Shown here: piece by piece, positions 25,917 through 35,044 of the stretch | Layout: every line of letters begins with the position of its first letter | Numbering within the stretch: position 1 is the stretch's first letter | Assembly: GCA_002420185.1 (NCBI GenBank) | Contig: DIHO01000019.1 | Location: forward strand, 124,001-188,000 | Length of the DNA: 64,000 nt | Source of the DNA: Opitutales bacterium UBA5694 | Lineage (GTDB): Bacteria; Verrucomicrobiota; Verrucomicrobiia; Opitutales; Opitutaceae | Reading direction: 5' to 3' | Notes under the pieces: model-generated | Database searches by the model: none | Told to the model about the DNA's origin: nothing | The model's input: the letters and a program-made list of their open reading frames with translations, nothing else | Program-made: the position numbers and the translations under genes

Positions 25917-27284
25917 ATGAAAATTTGTTGTTTAGGAGCGGGCTACGTAGGTGGTCCAACGATGGCGATGATCGCTCACAAGTGTCCTCATATTACAGTC
26001 ACGGTTGCAGACATTAACGAAGCCAGGATCGCCGCTTGGAACTCGGACGAGCTTCCTGTTTTTGAGCCTGGATTGGATGAGATCGTAATGTCCTGCCGGG
26101 GAGTAAATTTATTTTTTACAACTGACAAGGTAAATGCAATCCGTGAGGCTGACGTCATTTTCGTAAGTGTGGGAACCCCCACAAAAACCTATGGCACGGC
26201 TGCGGGCAGGGCAGCAGATCTGAAATATGTCGAACTCTGTGCCCGTGACATCGCGGCGCACTCAGATAGATCAAAAATTGTAATAGAGAAATCAACGATT
26301 CCCGTAAGGACTGCAGAGTCGTTGAAAGCGGTGCTTAGTGCTAACTCAAGCGACAGCATCAGTTTTCAGGTGCTCTCCAATCCTGAATTTCTTTCGGAAG
26401 GGACGGCCATGGAGAACCTTGACAATCCAGATCGCGTTCTCATCGGGGGTGAGGAAACGCCTGAAGGTAAGACGGCGATGGAAACCCTGGCAGGTGTCTA
26501 TGCAACTTGGATTGCAAGGGATAAGATTATCCAAACCAATTTATGGTCATCTGAATTGTCAAAACTGGTGGCGAATGCCTTTCTCGCCCAGAGAATTTCT
26601 AGCATTAATTCAATTTCTGCCTTGTGCGAGGAAACGGGAGCGAATGTTGATGAAGTAGCCTCTGCGATCGGTAAGGATTCCAGAATTGGGTCAAAATTCT
26701 TGAAGTCGTCAGTCGGATTTGGCGGCTCTTGTTTCCAGAAAGACCTGCTCAATTTGGTTTATTTGTGTGAACATTTTGGCCTTACAGAAGTAGCACAATA
26801 CTGGCGATGTGTCATTGGTATGAATGACTGGCAAAAGCGGCGATTCTCAAATCGTATTGTTAATTCCCTCTTCAACACCGTTAACGGCAAGCGGATAGCG
26901 ATTCTTGGATTTGCGTTCAAAAAAGACACAAATGACACGCGGGAATCGCCTGCAATATACATCGGTAGAGATCTTCTTGAAGAGGAAGCCAAGTTGGCGA
27001 TTTATGATCCGAAAGTAACCTCGGATCAAATCTATTCAGAACTCGGAGCGAAGACTGAGTCCAACCGTGAAGAAAAAATTGAAGTCTGCAGTGACGCATA
27101 CGAGGCAGTTGAAGGGGCTCATGCACTAGCGATATTAACCGAGTGGGATGAATTCAGGGATCTGGATTATCGAAAAATCTACGACCGCATGATGAAACCC
27201 GCCTTCATTTTCGACGGGCGAAATATCGCGAATAGAAAAGAGCTAATTGATATTGGTTTTAAGGTCTACGCAATTGGCAGGTAG
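25917..27284 (+). CDS. UDP-glucose 6-dehydrogenase (animal/plant-like form)
   Basis: A 455-residue enzyme that oxidises UDP-glucose to UDP-glucuronate with NAD+, feeding capsule, exopolysaccharide or LPS sugar synthesis. Motifs: NAD loop CCLGAGYVGGPTMAMIA, NAD/substrate loop VGTPTKTYG, catalytic Lys region WSSELSKLVANAFLAQRI, catalytic Cys in VGFGGSCFQKDLLNLVYL, and C-terminal AILGFAFKKDTNDTRESPA. Throughout, the wording (ICCLGAGYVGG, GRAADLKY, NPDRVLIGGEETPEG, RISSINSISALCEETGA) is that of eukaryotic UGDH, not the shorter bacterial Ugd. The start is the ATG at 25917; the frame opens 15 bases earlier at a TTG. No other polysaccharide gene is adjacent. Confidence 0.93.
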   Translation: MKICCLGAGYVGGPTMAMIAHKCPHITVTVADINEARIAAWNSDELPVFEPGLDEIVMSCRGVNLFFTTDKVNAIREADVIFVSVGTPTKTYGTAAGRAADLKYVELCARDIAAHSDRSKIVIEKSTIPVRTAESLKAVLSANSSDSISFQVLSNPEFLSEGTAMENLDNPDRVLIGGEETPEGKTAMETLAGVYATWIARDKIIQTNLWSSELSKLVANAFLAQRISSINSISALCEETGANVDEVASAIGKDSRIGSKFLKSSVGFGGSCFQKDLLNLVYLCEHFGLTEVAQYWRCVIGMNDWQKRRFSNRIVNSLFNTVNGKRIAILGFAFKKDTNDTRESPAIYIGRDLLEEEAKLAIYDPKVTSDQIYSELGAKTESNREEKIEVCSDAYEAVEGAHALAILTEWDEFRDLDYRKIYDRMMKPAFIFDGRNIANRKELIDIGFKVYAIGR

Positions 27285-27809
27285 TGCCGATTGGGGAGTC
27301 CACGCGCTGTTGAAAAATATTACGTGAGTTCCGTTTTTCTAAAACAGGTTTGTGGCGTTGAAGCTTGCAATGTGAGTTTGGAGTTCAGGATTGAAAGTAT
27401 CAACCCAACATCGACATTATCGGGATCCTTTTAATGCTTAATGACGATAAATGCGATAGAGAATCCGAGCAATGAGTTTATGACAAGGAACGTTATGCCA
27501 CCACATCGAATCGAAGCTGGATGATGTGTTGAAATCACTAATGTGTACAAAGTAAATGCTGATCACTTTCATGAATTAGAAAATTATGCCTGAGAGTATA
27601 GATCACTTGGTTTGATTGGCCGTTGATGCCATTACAGTGCGGATTAAGAGATCGATTAAGCTGTCAGAATTGGAAAGCCTTGGATTAAGGTATACGCACC
27701 TTAAAACCTAATTATTAGCAATTTACTTAAACTTGGCCAATGAATTTTCGCTTGTTTATTATGCTTCAACTAGGAATTTGTCGCACGCTACTCGAAGGGG
27801 GAAGAGTAG
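27285..27809 (+). other. AT-rich intergenic region, no gene recognised
   Basis: About 525 bp between the end of the UDP-glucose dehydrogenase gene and the 3' end of topB (convergent). All six frames are interrupted often, with no open stretch that reads like protein. I see no clear terminator hairpin, tRNA or repeat. It may be the site of older gene loss, like the gaps at 22-25 kb. Confidence 0.4.
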
Positions 27810-30308
27810 CTAGATTTTTGGGGTGATCTTTTTCTTCGGAGCCTTTTTCGCAGCCTTCTTGGGTGCCCGCGGCGGAAACTCAAAATTCGTTTTCCCAGAG
27901 TCGTTAATAACCAAATACGCATCAAAAGGCCGCTTTGTGCGTTTTGACCAAAACTTGTCGAGAAGATCAGTTTTCCCAGTTTCGAGAAGTTTGATCACTT
28001 GTTCACGCGGGATCTCGCGATCCAATATTTTTCTGCTAATGCGAATTGGTTTAGCATCACTTTTGCCGTTCGGTAGATTTACCACGTAGGCATTGGCAGT
28101 CTCGTAAACATCCCCGCCCGTGCGTGGGCACTTGGCGAAAGGGGTCAGTGCTGAAAAGTCGATTTCACCGCCCTGTTCATCTCCGTTGCCGAAGTCGAAC
28201 TTAACTCGCTTGGTCTCATCGTCCAGATTAAGGTAGGCGCTATAGCGTTTGCCGCGTTTCGAACGAAAGCCGTCGATTGGGCCAATGCGTTTCTTTTCAA
28301 GAAGTTCGCGCAACTCCTCTCTGTCCATCTTTCGGTTTCCTATGATTTTATAGATTGCGAAAGAGTTGTCCTTTGTTCGGTAAGCTCTTAGCGATTCGAA
28401 AAGTGGTTCGCCATCATAGGGTGATACTAAGTCACTGGGTGACAAGTCGTCGTCGCTCTCCTCATACGATTTGATGCTCTCGACTACGGCTTTTGTCATC
28501 GAGACAATCTCTTTCATGAAGGTCTTGCTGTCGAGTTCCCCGTCCTCGATTTTATGTAGTTTGAATTCCCATTCTCCGGTTAGTGCAGGCTTAGTTAAAG
28601 CGTCTGCTTTGATTGCCGCGAGGAAGTCGAGGAGGGTTTCCGCTTTTGGTGTTGGAGCGAGTGACCGGTGGTCCCGCTCCATGTATCTTTCGGCGATCAA
28701 TCGCTCTATAATGGTTGCTCGAGTTGCGGGAGTTCCCAACCCGCTTTCCTTCATAGCCTCTGCAAGTTCATCCTCCTCGACGAGCTTACCGGCGCTTTCC
28801 ATCGCAGAAAGCAGAGTGGCTTCCGTGTATCGGGCGGGTGGCCTTGTCTGTTCGTGTTTGCACTCGGTTTCGGAAATACTTGACTGGGGAGGGTTGCCAT
28901 CAGCATCACTCAGTGCAGGAAGGGTTTCAGGGTTTGCTGTGAGAACCGACTTCCCGTAAACTTCCAGCCAGCCAGGGTCGACGAGAACTTTGCCTTCAGT
29001 CTTAAAAATGTGAGTTTCTACCTCACTGAAACGCGTCGTAACATTGAATTCGGCAGATGGGTAGAAGATTGAGATAAAACGACGGGCGATCATGTCGTAA
29101 ATCTTCGCTTCGTCATCGTTTAGCTTTTTCGGGCTCTCAGGAGTTGGAATAATGGCGAAGTGATCAGAGATCTGCTTGTTGTTGAAAACTCGTTTATTGG
29201 AAGGGTTTATCCAGTTTCTGGCGACGACCTTTCTCGCGGGGTCGGCTAGATCATTGTCAAGACTCTTGAGAGTTCGTGCGCAGGTTTCAGGATAGTCTTC
29301 TGGGAGAGCTTTAGAGTCCGTACGCGGGTACGTGATCATCTTGTGCTTTTCGTAGAGGGCTTGAGCAAGCTGGAGAGTGCGACGAGCGGGATAGCCAAAG
29401 CGGTTGTTGGCTTCACGTTGCAGTGTGGTTAGGTCGTAAAGACGGGGCGCGGCTTGACGGGACTTCTTTGTCTCATCTGATACGGTGGCTTTCCCACCGT
29501 TCTTGACCGATTCGACGAGGGCATTGGCTGCACTCTCTGCCCAAATACGATCGATTCGATCATGCTGGTCATCTGATTTCTTGAAGTCCGGCTTTTGATA
29601 GGTTCCCTGGTAAATTCCATTAGAAATTTGGAATTCTACGACGATTTGCCAGTAGTCTCTTGGCTTGAACATCTCTATTTCACGTTCGCGTTCTACTACC
29701 ATGCCCAACGTAGGTGTTTGTACGCGACCAACTCCTGCTACATTTCCGGCTCGAGAACCGTATAGTCGCTTCGTCACTCCGCGAGTACAGTTGATTCCAA
29801 TGAGCCAATCCGCTTCCGATCGTGACTGTGCCGCCTCGGCGAGATTTTTCATCTCATCTCCCGATTTCATGTTTTGGAATGCCTCTTTAATACTAGAGGG
29901 TGTCATCGAGAGCATCCAAAGTCGTTTTACTGGTTTTTTGCTTTTCGAAAGTTTGTACAAGTAGCTGAAGATGAGTTCTCCCTCACGGCCGGCGTCACAA
30001 GCGTTGATGATGGTGCCAACGTCTTTTCGGTTGATGAGTCTCTTGACCCCTTTATATTTAGATTCGGTCGTTTCAATTGGCTTTAGCTTAAATGTGGAGG
30101 GAATGATTGGTAGATTTGCGAGTCTCCAGAAGGCATCTCGTTTGTCGTAGTCTTCGGGCATGCAAAGCTCGACGATGTGCCCCACTGCGGAAGTAACGAC
30201 GTAGTCGTCGTTTTCAAAGTGATCGTCCTGCTTCGCAAATGTGCCACCTAAGGCTTTGCAGAGGTCTTTGGCGACACTGGGTTTCTCGGCAATTACAAGG
30301 GACTTCAT
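27810..30308 (-). CDS. topB: DNA topoisomerase III (type IA)
   Basis: An 832-residue type IA topoisomerase that passes single strands to decatenate DNA. The TOPRIM domain opens at VIAEKPSVAKDL and has the acidic set in NACDAGREGELIF near residues 104-116; the catalytic tyrosine is Tyr327 in MITYPRTDS. The gate motifs NVAGVGRVQTPTLGMVV and LGTPATRATIIERLI are present. No zinc fingers are seen. Instead the C-terminus has two copies of a small TopoIII-type repeat (GPIDGFRSKRGKRYSAYLNL and DLLDKFWSKRTKRPFDAYLV) and a Lys/Pro/Ala tail (APKKAAKKAPKKK) that should bind DNA. Isolated gene; lpxK is divergent 272 bp upstream. Confidence 0.92.
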   Translation of the reverse strand: MKSLVIAEKPSVAKDLCKALGGTFAKQDDHFENDDYVVTSAVGHIVELCMPEDYDKRDAFWRLANLPIIPSTFKLKPIETTESKYKGVKRLINRKDVGTIINACDAGREGELIFSYLYKLSKSKKPVKRLWMLSMTPSSIKEAFQNMKSGDEMKNLAEAAQSRSEADWLIGINCTRGVTKRLYGSRAGNVAGVGRVQTPTLGMVVEREREIEMFKPRDYWQIVVEFQISNGIYQGTYQKPDFKKSDDQHDRIDRIWAESAANALVESVKNGGKATVSDETKKSRQAAPRLYDLTTLQREANNRFGYPARRTLQLAQALYEKHKMITYPRTDSKALPEDYPETCARTLKSLDNDLADPARKVVARNWINPSNKRVFNNKQISDHFAIIPTPESPKKLNDDEAKIYDMIARRFISIFYPSAEFNVTTRFSEVETHIFKTEGKVLVDPGWLEVYGKSVLTANPETLPALSDADGNPPQSSISETECKHEQTRPPARYTEATLLSAMESAGKLVEEDELAEAMKESGLGTPATRATIIERLIAERYMERDHRSLAPTPKAETLLDFLAAIKADALTKPALTGEWEFKLHKIEDGELDSKTFMKEIVSMTKAVVESIKSYEESDDDLSPSDLVSPYDGEPLFESLRAYRTKDNSFAIYKIIGNRKMDREELRELLEKKRIGPIDGFRSKRGKRYSAYLNLDDETKRVKFDFGNGDEQGGEIDFSALTPFAKCPRTGGDVYETANAYVVNLPNGKSDAKPIRISRKILDREIPREQVIKLLETGKTDLLDKFWSKRTKRPFDAYLVINDSGKTNFEFPPRAPKKAAKKAPKKKITPKI

Positions 30309-30580
30309 TGTTGTTTCTTTGAGTGGGTCGTCAAAATTGCTTCTGTTGGTTGGTTACCAAAAATTTTTTCCTATGAGTCTACTTTCTTCTGTAAGGAGCC
30401 CATACGACTCCCTCTAAATCCTTAAAAGCGGGTCGATGAAGCACGGATTAACTTGTGGCAAGTACAAATTTTCTAGAGTTAGGTTGTACACGCTTTTGAA
30501 GCAAAGTTGCTTTTCCTCTCGTAATCGAGAAACGATTAACCCCATATTTTGGATTCTTAGTTGCTGGTTTACAGCGTAGT

Positions 30581-31801
30581 ATGGCAATTTCACGTTTTAG
30601 AAAAACGCTTTCTCAAATCGGGGAGTTTGCGGTCGATGTTTTTTATGATCGGCGGCGGGGAAAGAGAGCGTTCGCTCTTGGCCTGTTTCTTTATGGGCTT
30701 TCCCTAATCTTTGGTTTTTTGGCGCGTCTTCGTTTTTTCCTCTACAAGAAACGGATTTTGAAGGATCAGCCCTTGGGATGCTTAGTGGTTGTCGTTGGCA
30801 ATCTCACGGTAGGGGGAACCGGTAAAACTCCGGTTGTGGAGAAATTTGCCCGTTCGCTTCAGCAAAGGGGAAGGCGAGTGGCTATTCTGAGTCGAGGGTA
30901 CAAGAGCAAAAACATAACTAAAGAGTCTCGCTTGCAAAAACTCTGGAGGACGTTTGTAACCGGAGAGGATCCTCCCCCGCCCAAAATTGTAAGCGATGGC
31001 GAGGCCGTTCTACTCGATTCTGAATTCGCGGGCGATGAGCCTTTTATGTTGGCAAGAAATCTTCCGGGAGTGATCGTCCTTGTCGATAAAGACCGAGTGA
31101 AGAGTGGAACCTATGCGATAAAACGATTTGGATGCGACACTTTGGTTTTGGATGACGGGTTTCAGTACTTGCCCTTAAAAGGGCGTCTCAATCTCCTCCT
31201 TGTGGATAAAAGCAACCCTTTTGGGAATCAGCATCTAATGCCGCGCGGCATCCTTCGCGAGCCAGTGAGGCATTTAAAGAGAGCGTCTTACGTGTTTCTA
31301 ACAAAATCAGATGGGGTACCGGATCCAGAGCTGGAGGCGTTGATACAGAAGCATAATCCGGGGGTGGATGTGATCGAGTGTGCCCATAAGCCGCAATTCC
31401 TTCAGGAGGTCAACGGAGAAAAACGATTGCCATTGGATGAACTCTTGAAGAAGAGAATCGGGGCGTTTAGTGGCATAGCGGTCCCTGAAAGCTTCGAGTG
31501 TTTCCTGCACGATTTCGGAGCGAATTTAATCTACACAAAGCGATTTCTGGATCACCACAGATTTGATACAGAGGAACTCCACGAAATTTTCAAAGAAGCA
31601 GCTGCCGCAAATTTGGATTTTATTGTTACGACCGAAAAAGATGCGGTGCGAATTCCCGAAGATACAGATTTTCCATTACCTTTATATTTCTTGAGATTAG
31701 AGATCGAGATACTGCGTGGTGTGAACGATTTCGACGCGGCTGTATCCAAGATTTGTTTTCCCGATGAGGGAAGACGGACATTTGCGGTTAAGTCGAGCTA
31801 G
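30581..31801 (+). CDS. lpxK: tetraacyldisaccharide 4'-kinase
   Basis: A 406-residue inner-membrane kinase that phosphorylates the 4' position of the lipid A precursor disaccharide, the sixth step of lipid A synthesis; its presence implies an LPS-type outer membrane. A membrane-associated N-terminal helix (FALGLFLYGLSLIFGFLARL) precedes the P-loop GGTGKT at residues 78-83, within VVGNLTVGGTGKTPVVEKFA. Further LpxK motifs are LSRGYKSK, IVSDGEAVLL, CDTLVLDDGFQYLPLKGRLN and TTEKDAVRI. It is about 60 residues longer than E. coli LpxK. It opens the co-directional run up to 39120. No other lpx gene lies nearby. Confidence 0.93.
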   Translation: MAISRFRKTLSQIGEFAVDVFYDRRRGKRAFALGLFLYGLSLIFGFLARLRFFLYKKRILKDQPLGCLVVVVGNLTVGGTGKTPVVEKFARSLQQRGRRVAILSRGYKSKNITKESRLQKLWRTFVTGEDPPPPKIVSDGEAVLLDSEFAGDEPFMLARNLPGVIVLVDKDRVKSGTYAIKRFGCDTLVLDDGFQYLPLKGRLNLLLVDKSNPFGNQHLMPRGILREPVRHLKRASYVFLTKSDGVPDPELEALIQKHNPGVDVIECAHKPQFLQEVNGEKRLPLDELLKKRIGAFSGIAVPESFECFLHDFGANLIYTKRFLDHHRFDTEELHEIFKEAAAANLDFIVTTEKDAVRIPEDTDFPLPLYFLRLEIEILRGVNDFDAAVSKICFPDEGRRTFAVKSS

Positions 31802-31871
31802 TTGCGTCCAATTTTTGTTAAGTTTGCAAGGAAAGTTGCAACTTGTGGAAATTTATTTTGTCTAGGTCCTA

Positions 31872-32981
31872 ATGCTCGATCCTAGGCTCTCCAAACTAGC
31901 ACGAAATTTGACCTCGTACTCCACTCGATTGGACCCGGGCGAAAAAGTGTTGATTGATGCATTTGATGTCCCCGACGAGATGATCGTCGAATTGCTGCGG
32001 GCGACTAGAGCCTGCGGGGCCATCCCTTACGTGAATCTGAACCACGCTCGAGTTTCCCGGGAATTTGTGCTCGAGGCGACGGAGGACCAAATGCGTATCC
32101 ATGGAGCCATAGAGCTACAGCGGATGAAGTCTATGGACGCTTACATCGCGCTCAGAGGTTCGATGAACATCTTTGAGTCCTCTGATGTTTCCAGCGAGCA
32201 AGTTAAGATGGTTTCCGAGGTGATGAAGCCTGTTTTGGACTGGAGGGTAAAGCATACGAAGTGGGTTGTATTGCGATGGCCAACGCCATCCATGGCACAG
32301 CAGGCGATGATGAGTACAGAGGCTTTCGAAGATTTCTTTTTCAACGTGTGCACCCTCGACTATAGTCGTATGGAAGAAGGAAGTAATCAGCTTGCTGCTT
32401 TGATGAGAGAGACCGACCGGATAGAAATAAAGGGTAATGGAACCGATCTTTCGTTTTCCATAAAAGGAATAAACGCTATCGCTTGTGTCGGTACTCACAA
32501 CATTCCTGACGGTGAGGTTTTCTCATGTCCCATACGAGATAGTGTTGAAGGTGTTATTCAGTACAACGCTCCTACTGTCTACCAAGGGGTGTCTTTTGAC
32601 GACATTAGGCTAGAATTCAAAGAGGGAAAGATTGTGGATGCCCAATCGAGCAATACAACTCGCCTGAACGAGATTCTAGACTCTGATATTGGAGCCAGAT
32701 ACATTGGCGAATTCGCCATCGGATTCAATCCCTACATTCGGGAGCCCATGCGCGACATTCTCTTTGATGAGAAGATCGGAGGGTCTTTTCACTTGACTCC
32801 GGGACAGGCCTATGAGGAAGCGGATAACGGAAACAAGTCTCAAGTTCACTGGGACATGGTTTGTATACAGCGAGCAGATTACGGTGGAGGCGAGATATGG
32901 TTCGACGGTGATTTGATTCGAAAAGATGGTATTTTCATCCGGGATTCATTGAAATCGTTGAATCCTGAAAACCTCCTGTAG
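31872..32981 (+). CDS. M29-family aminopeptidase
   Basis: A 369-residue metal-dependent aminopeptidase of the AmpS/PepS thermophilic family (clan MQ). Metal-ligand regions: NIPDGEVFSCPIRDSVEG (Glu), ARYIGEFAIGFNPYI (Glu) and FHLTPGQAYEEADNGNKSQV followed by HWDMV (His, Asp). The N-terminal half is the usual alpha/beta domain with a LDPGEKVLIDAF opening. Length is slightly short of the 410 norm. It lies 70 bp after lpxK and 15 bp before the adenosine deaminase gene. It is a cytosolic peptide recycler by family. Confidence 0.87.
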   Translation: MLDPRLSKLARNLTSYSTRLDPGEKVLIDAFDVPDEMIVELLRATRACGAIPYVNLNHARVSREFVLEATEDQMRIHGAIELQRMKSMDAYIALRGSMNIFESSDVSSEQVKMVSEVMKPVLDWRVKHTKWVVLRWPTPSMAQQAMMSTEAFEDFFFNVCTLDYSRMEEGSNQLAALMRETDRIEIKGNGTDLSFSIKGINAIACVGTHNIPDGEVFSCPIRDSVEGVIQYNAPTVYQGVSFDDIRLEFKEGKIVDAQSSNTTRLNEILDSDIGARYIGEFAIGFNPYIREPMRDILFDEKIGGSFHLTPGQAYEEADNGNKSQVHWDMVCIQRADYGGGEIWFDGDLIRKDGIFIRDSLKSLNPENLL

Positions 32982-32996
32982 TCGCTTAGATCCAGG

Positions 32997-34019
32997 ATGG
33001 GTAGGATTAAATCGAGAACTGAGGTCGATGAGTCTGTCGTGGACTGGCTCACGAAAATTCCCAAGGCAGAGACGCACCTCCACATCGAGGGAGCGCTGCC
33101 CTATACATTGCTGCGAGAGTTGGACCCCGATCGTTTTCCGGCAAACCCGTTTTTCCGTGAGCCTGGTTATCGTTTCCCAAATTTTGTTGATTTTGAAACG
33201 CTGCTAGTCGACCATGCTGTTTCGTGGTATACGAGCCCAGAACGGTACCACGAAGCTTGCAAGCTCATATTTTCTGGGCTGGCAGACCAAAATGTTAAGT
33301 ACTTGGAGGCCAGTCTCCATTTGGCGATAATTGAACTCACTGGCTCAGACGGGCATGAATTAATCCACGCCATTAAATCAGCAGCTCCCAAGGGGCTTGA
33401 AATTAGAGTGATTGCTGGCCTGACCCGTGATGGCTACACGGAAGTGATGAGCCCAATTATCGATTCCCTCCCCACATGGGATGATCTCGATGGCATCGAT
33501 CTACATGGGCAGGAGTGGCTAAAATTGGAGGCTTGGGCCCCTCGTATTTGGAAACAGTGCCAGGAAGCAGGGAAAATTGTCAAAGTTCATGCGGGTGAAT
33601 TTGGAGGAGCAGATAAGATTTACGAAGCTTTAGATCTTCTTCGTGCTGAGAGAATACAGCACGGCACACGAGCTTTTGAAGATCCAGACTTGGTCCAGCG
33701 ACTCGTTGATGAAGACGTGATTTTGGACATGTGTCCGATTAGCAACGAGAAGCTTAGGGTAGTCGAAAAATTGGAAGATCATCCCATTCGGGGGTATTTC
33801 GATGCGGGAGTCGCGTGCACGATTAATACGGACGATCCGCTTTGCTTCGCGAACACGCTTTCTGGCGAATATGAAGCCTTGTACGATCGACTTGGATTTA
33901 AGCGAAGCGAGCTCGCTAAGATTGCTAAAAACGGATTTAGGTTTGCTCGAATGGACGAGGAACTAAAAAATTCTTATATCGCGGAAATTGATTCTCTGCT
34001 ACCAGAGGAAATTGAGTAA
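32997..34019 (+). CDS. add: adenosine deaminase family protein
   Basis: A 340-residue zinc-dependent aminohydrolase. Zinc and catalytic motifs follow the adenosine deaminase order: ETHLHIEGALP (HxH), KVHAGEFGG (His and catalytic Glu), ERIQHGTRAFEDPDL (His) and TINTDDPLCFANTL (Asp pair). SNEKLRVV fits the SN motif of the family. It converts adenosine to inosine; aminodeoxyfutalosine deaminases of the futalosine route look similar, but the classical menaquinone gene menB is nearby, so that alternative is less likely. Its stop overlaps the start of the pseudouridine synthase gene. Confidence 0.85.
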   Translation: MGRIKSRTEVDESVVDWLTKIPKAETHLHIEGALPYTLLRELDPDRFPANPFFREPGYRFPNFVDFETLLVDHAVSWYTSPERYHEACKLIFSGLADQNVKYLEASLHLAIIELTGSDGHELIHAIKSAAPKGLEIRVIAGLTRDGYTEVMSPIIDSLPTWDDLDGIDLHGQEWLKLEAWAPRIWKQCQEAGKIVKVHAGEFGGADKIYEALDLLRAERIQHGTRAFEDPDLVQRLVDEDVILDMCPISNEKLRVVEKLEDHPIRGYFDAGVACTINTDDPLCFANTLSGEYEALYDRLGFKRSELAKIAKNGFRFARMDEELKNSYIAEIDSLLPEEIE

Positions 34020-34953
34020 TCGTATCACAGAATTCGTCGTGCCTGAGGGAACGAAAAAAATCCGTGCAGATAAACTGCTGGCGGAAGCCTTTCCTGATCT
34101 CAGCCGCTCAGATTTTCATCGGGCGTTTGATGCGTCGCTTGTTCGATTAGAAGGGCGGCCCATATCGAAGAATCGGAAAATTTCACAGGGGGATGTGCTT
34201 TTTTTTGAAATGCCAGAGATCCAAAAGTACAACATGGATCCCGTGGATCTGAATCTTAGTACTGTTTACGAAGACGAGTACCTGGTGGTCATTGATAAGC
34301 CTGCTGGTCTTATTACCCACCCGGGGGCGGGGACTCCCGAAGCGACACTAGCTCACGGTCTGCTTTTCCACTGCCAGGGCCAACTTAGTGGGATCGGTGG
34401 TGTTGAAAGACCGGGAATCGTCCACCGTTTGGACCGGGATACCAGTGGGTTGATAGTGGCAGCCAAAACGGACGTCGCTCATAGGCAACTAGGTGAATTG
34501 TTTCATTCGCGTTCACTGGTCAAAGAATATCTGGCACTAGCTAGAGGTAGACCAGAACTGATTAGCGGTTCCATTAGAAAGCCAATCGAAAGAAATCTGA
34601 CTCAGAGGCATAAGATGAGAGTTTGTCAGGAAGGGCATGGGAGAGAGGCCCATACGGATTGGAAGCTGGAGGGGTTTTATCAGGGGGGATATTCGTTACT
34701 AAGATGCCGTATCCACACGGGAAGGACGCATCAGATTCGCGTACACTTGAGAAGTCTGGGTTTTCCGATCCTCGGCGATGTGGTATACGGGTATCGAGCT
34801 CTGCCTTTTTTGCCAGCGGTGCCGAGTCGGGTTATGTTGCACAGTGCTCACTTGGTGTTTGAGCATCCGATTACGGGTGAATCACTAGACTTAAGTGCAC
34901 CTCTGCCAGAGGTTTTTGAGCCCTTTTTAGACGTCAGCCTGCGGCTAGAATAG
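34012..34953 (+). CDS. RluA/RluD-family 23S rRNA pseudouridine synthase
   Basis: About 313 residues. An N-terminal S4 RNA-binding domain (KIRADKLLAEAFPDLSRSDF) is followed by the RluA catalytic domain with the signature HRLDRDTSGLIVAAKT, whose Asp is the nucleophile that converts uridine to pseudouridine. Supporting motifs are GRTHQIRVHLRSLGFPILGD. RluD modifies helix 69 of 23S rRNA; RluC or RluA are alternatives. The frame opens at a TTG at 33988; I take the TTG at 34012, which overlaps the deaminase stop (TTGAGTAA) and has AGAGGA just upstream, although spacing is short. Confidence 0.85.
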   Translation: MSNRITEFVVPEGTKKIRADKLLAEAFPDLSRSDFHRAFDASLVRLEGRPISKNRKISQGDVLFFEMPEIQKYNMDPVDLNLSTVYEDEYLVVIDKPAGLITHPGAGTPEATLAHGLLFHCQGQLSGIGGVERPGIVHRLDRDTSGLIVAAKTDVAHRQLGELFHSRSLVKEYLALARGRPELISGSIRKPIERNLTQRHKMRVCQEGHGREAHTDWKLEGFYQGGYSLLRCRIHTGRTHQIRVHLRSLGFPILGDVVYGYRALPFLPAVPSRVMLHSAHLVFEHPITGESLDLSAPLPEVFEPFLDVSLRLE

Positions 34954-35044
34954 GCGTATATTGTGGCTGTTTGGACACTCGGTATTTCAAATTCTAGCGA
35001 AACCGAGGCTTGCACGGATTCAAGGGACTCGCACACTGCCGAGA

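Noticed and set aside
31833..31844. 12-bp palindrome AAGTTGCAACTT before the M29 gene
   Set aside because: Perfect but short and single copy; could be an operator, but nothing supports a specific regulator.
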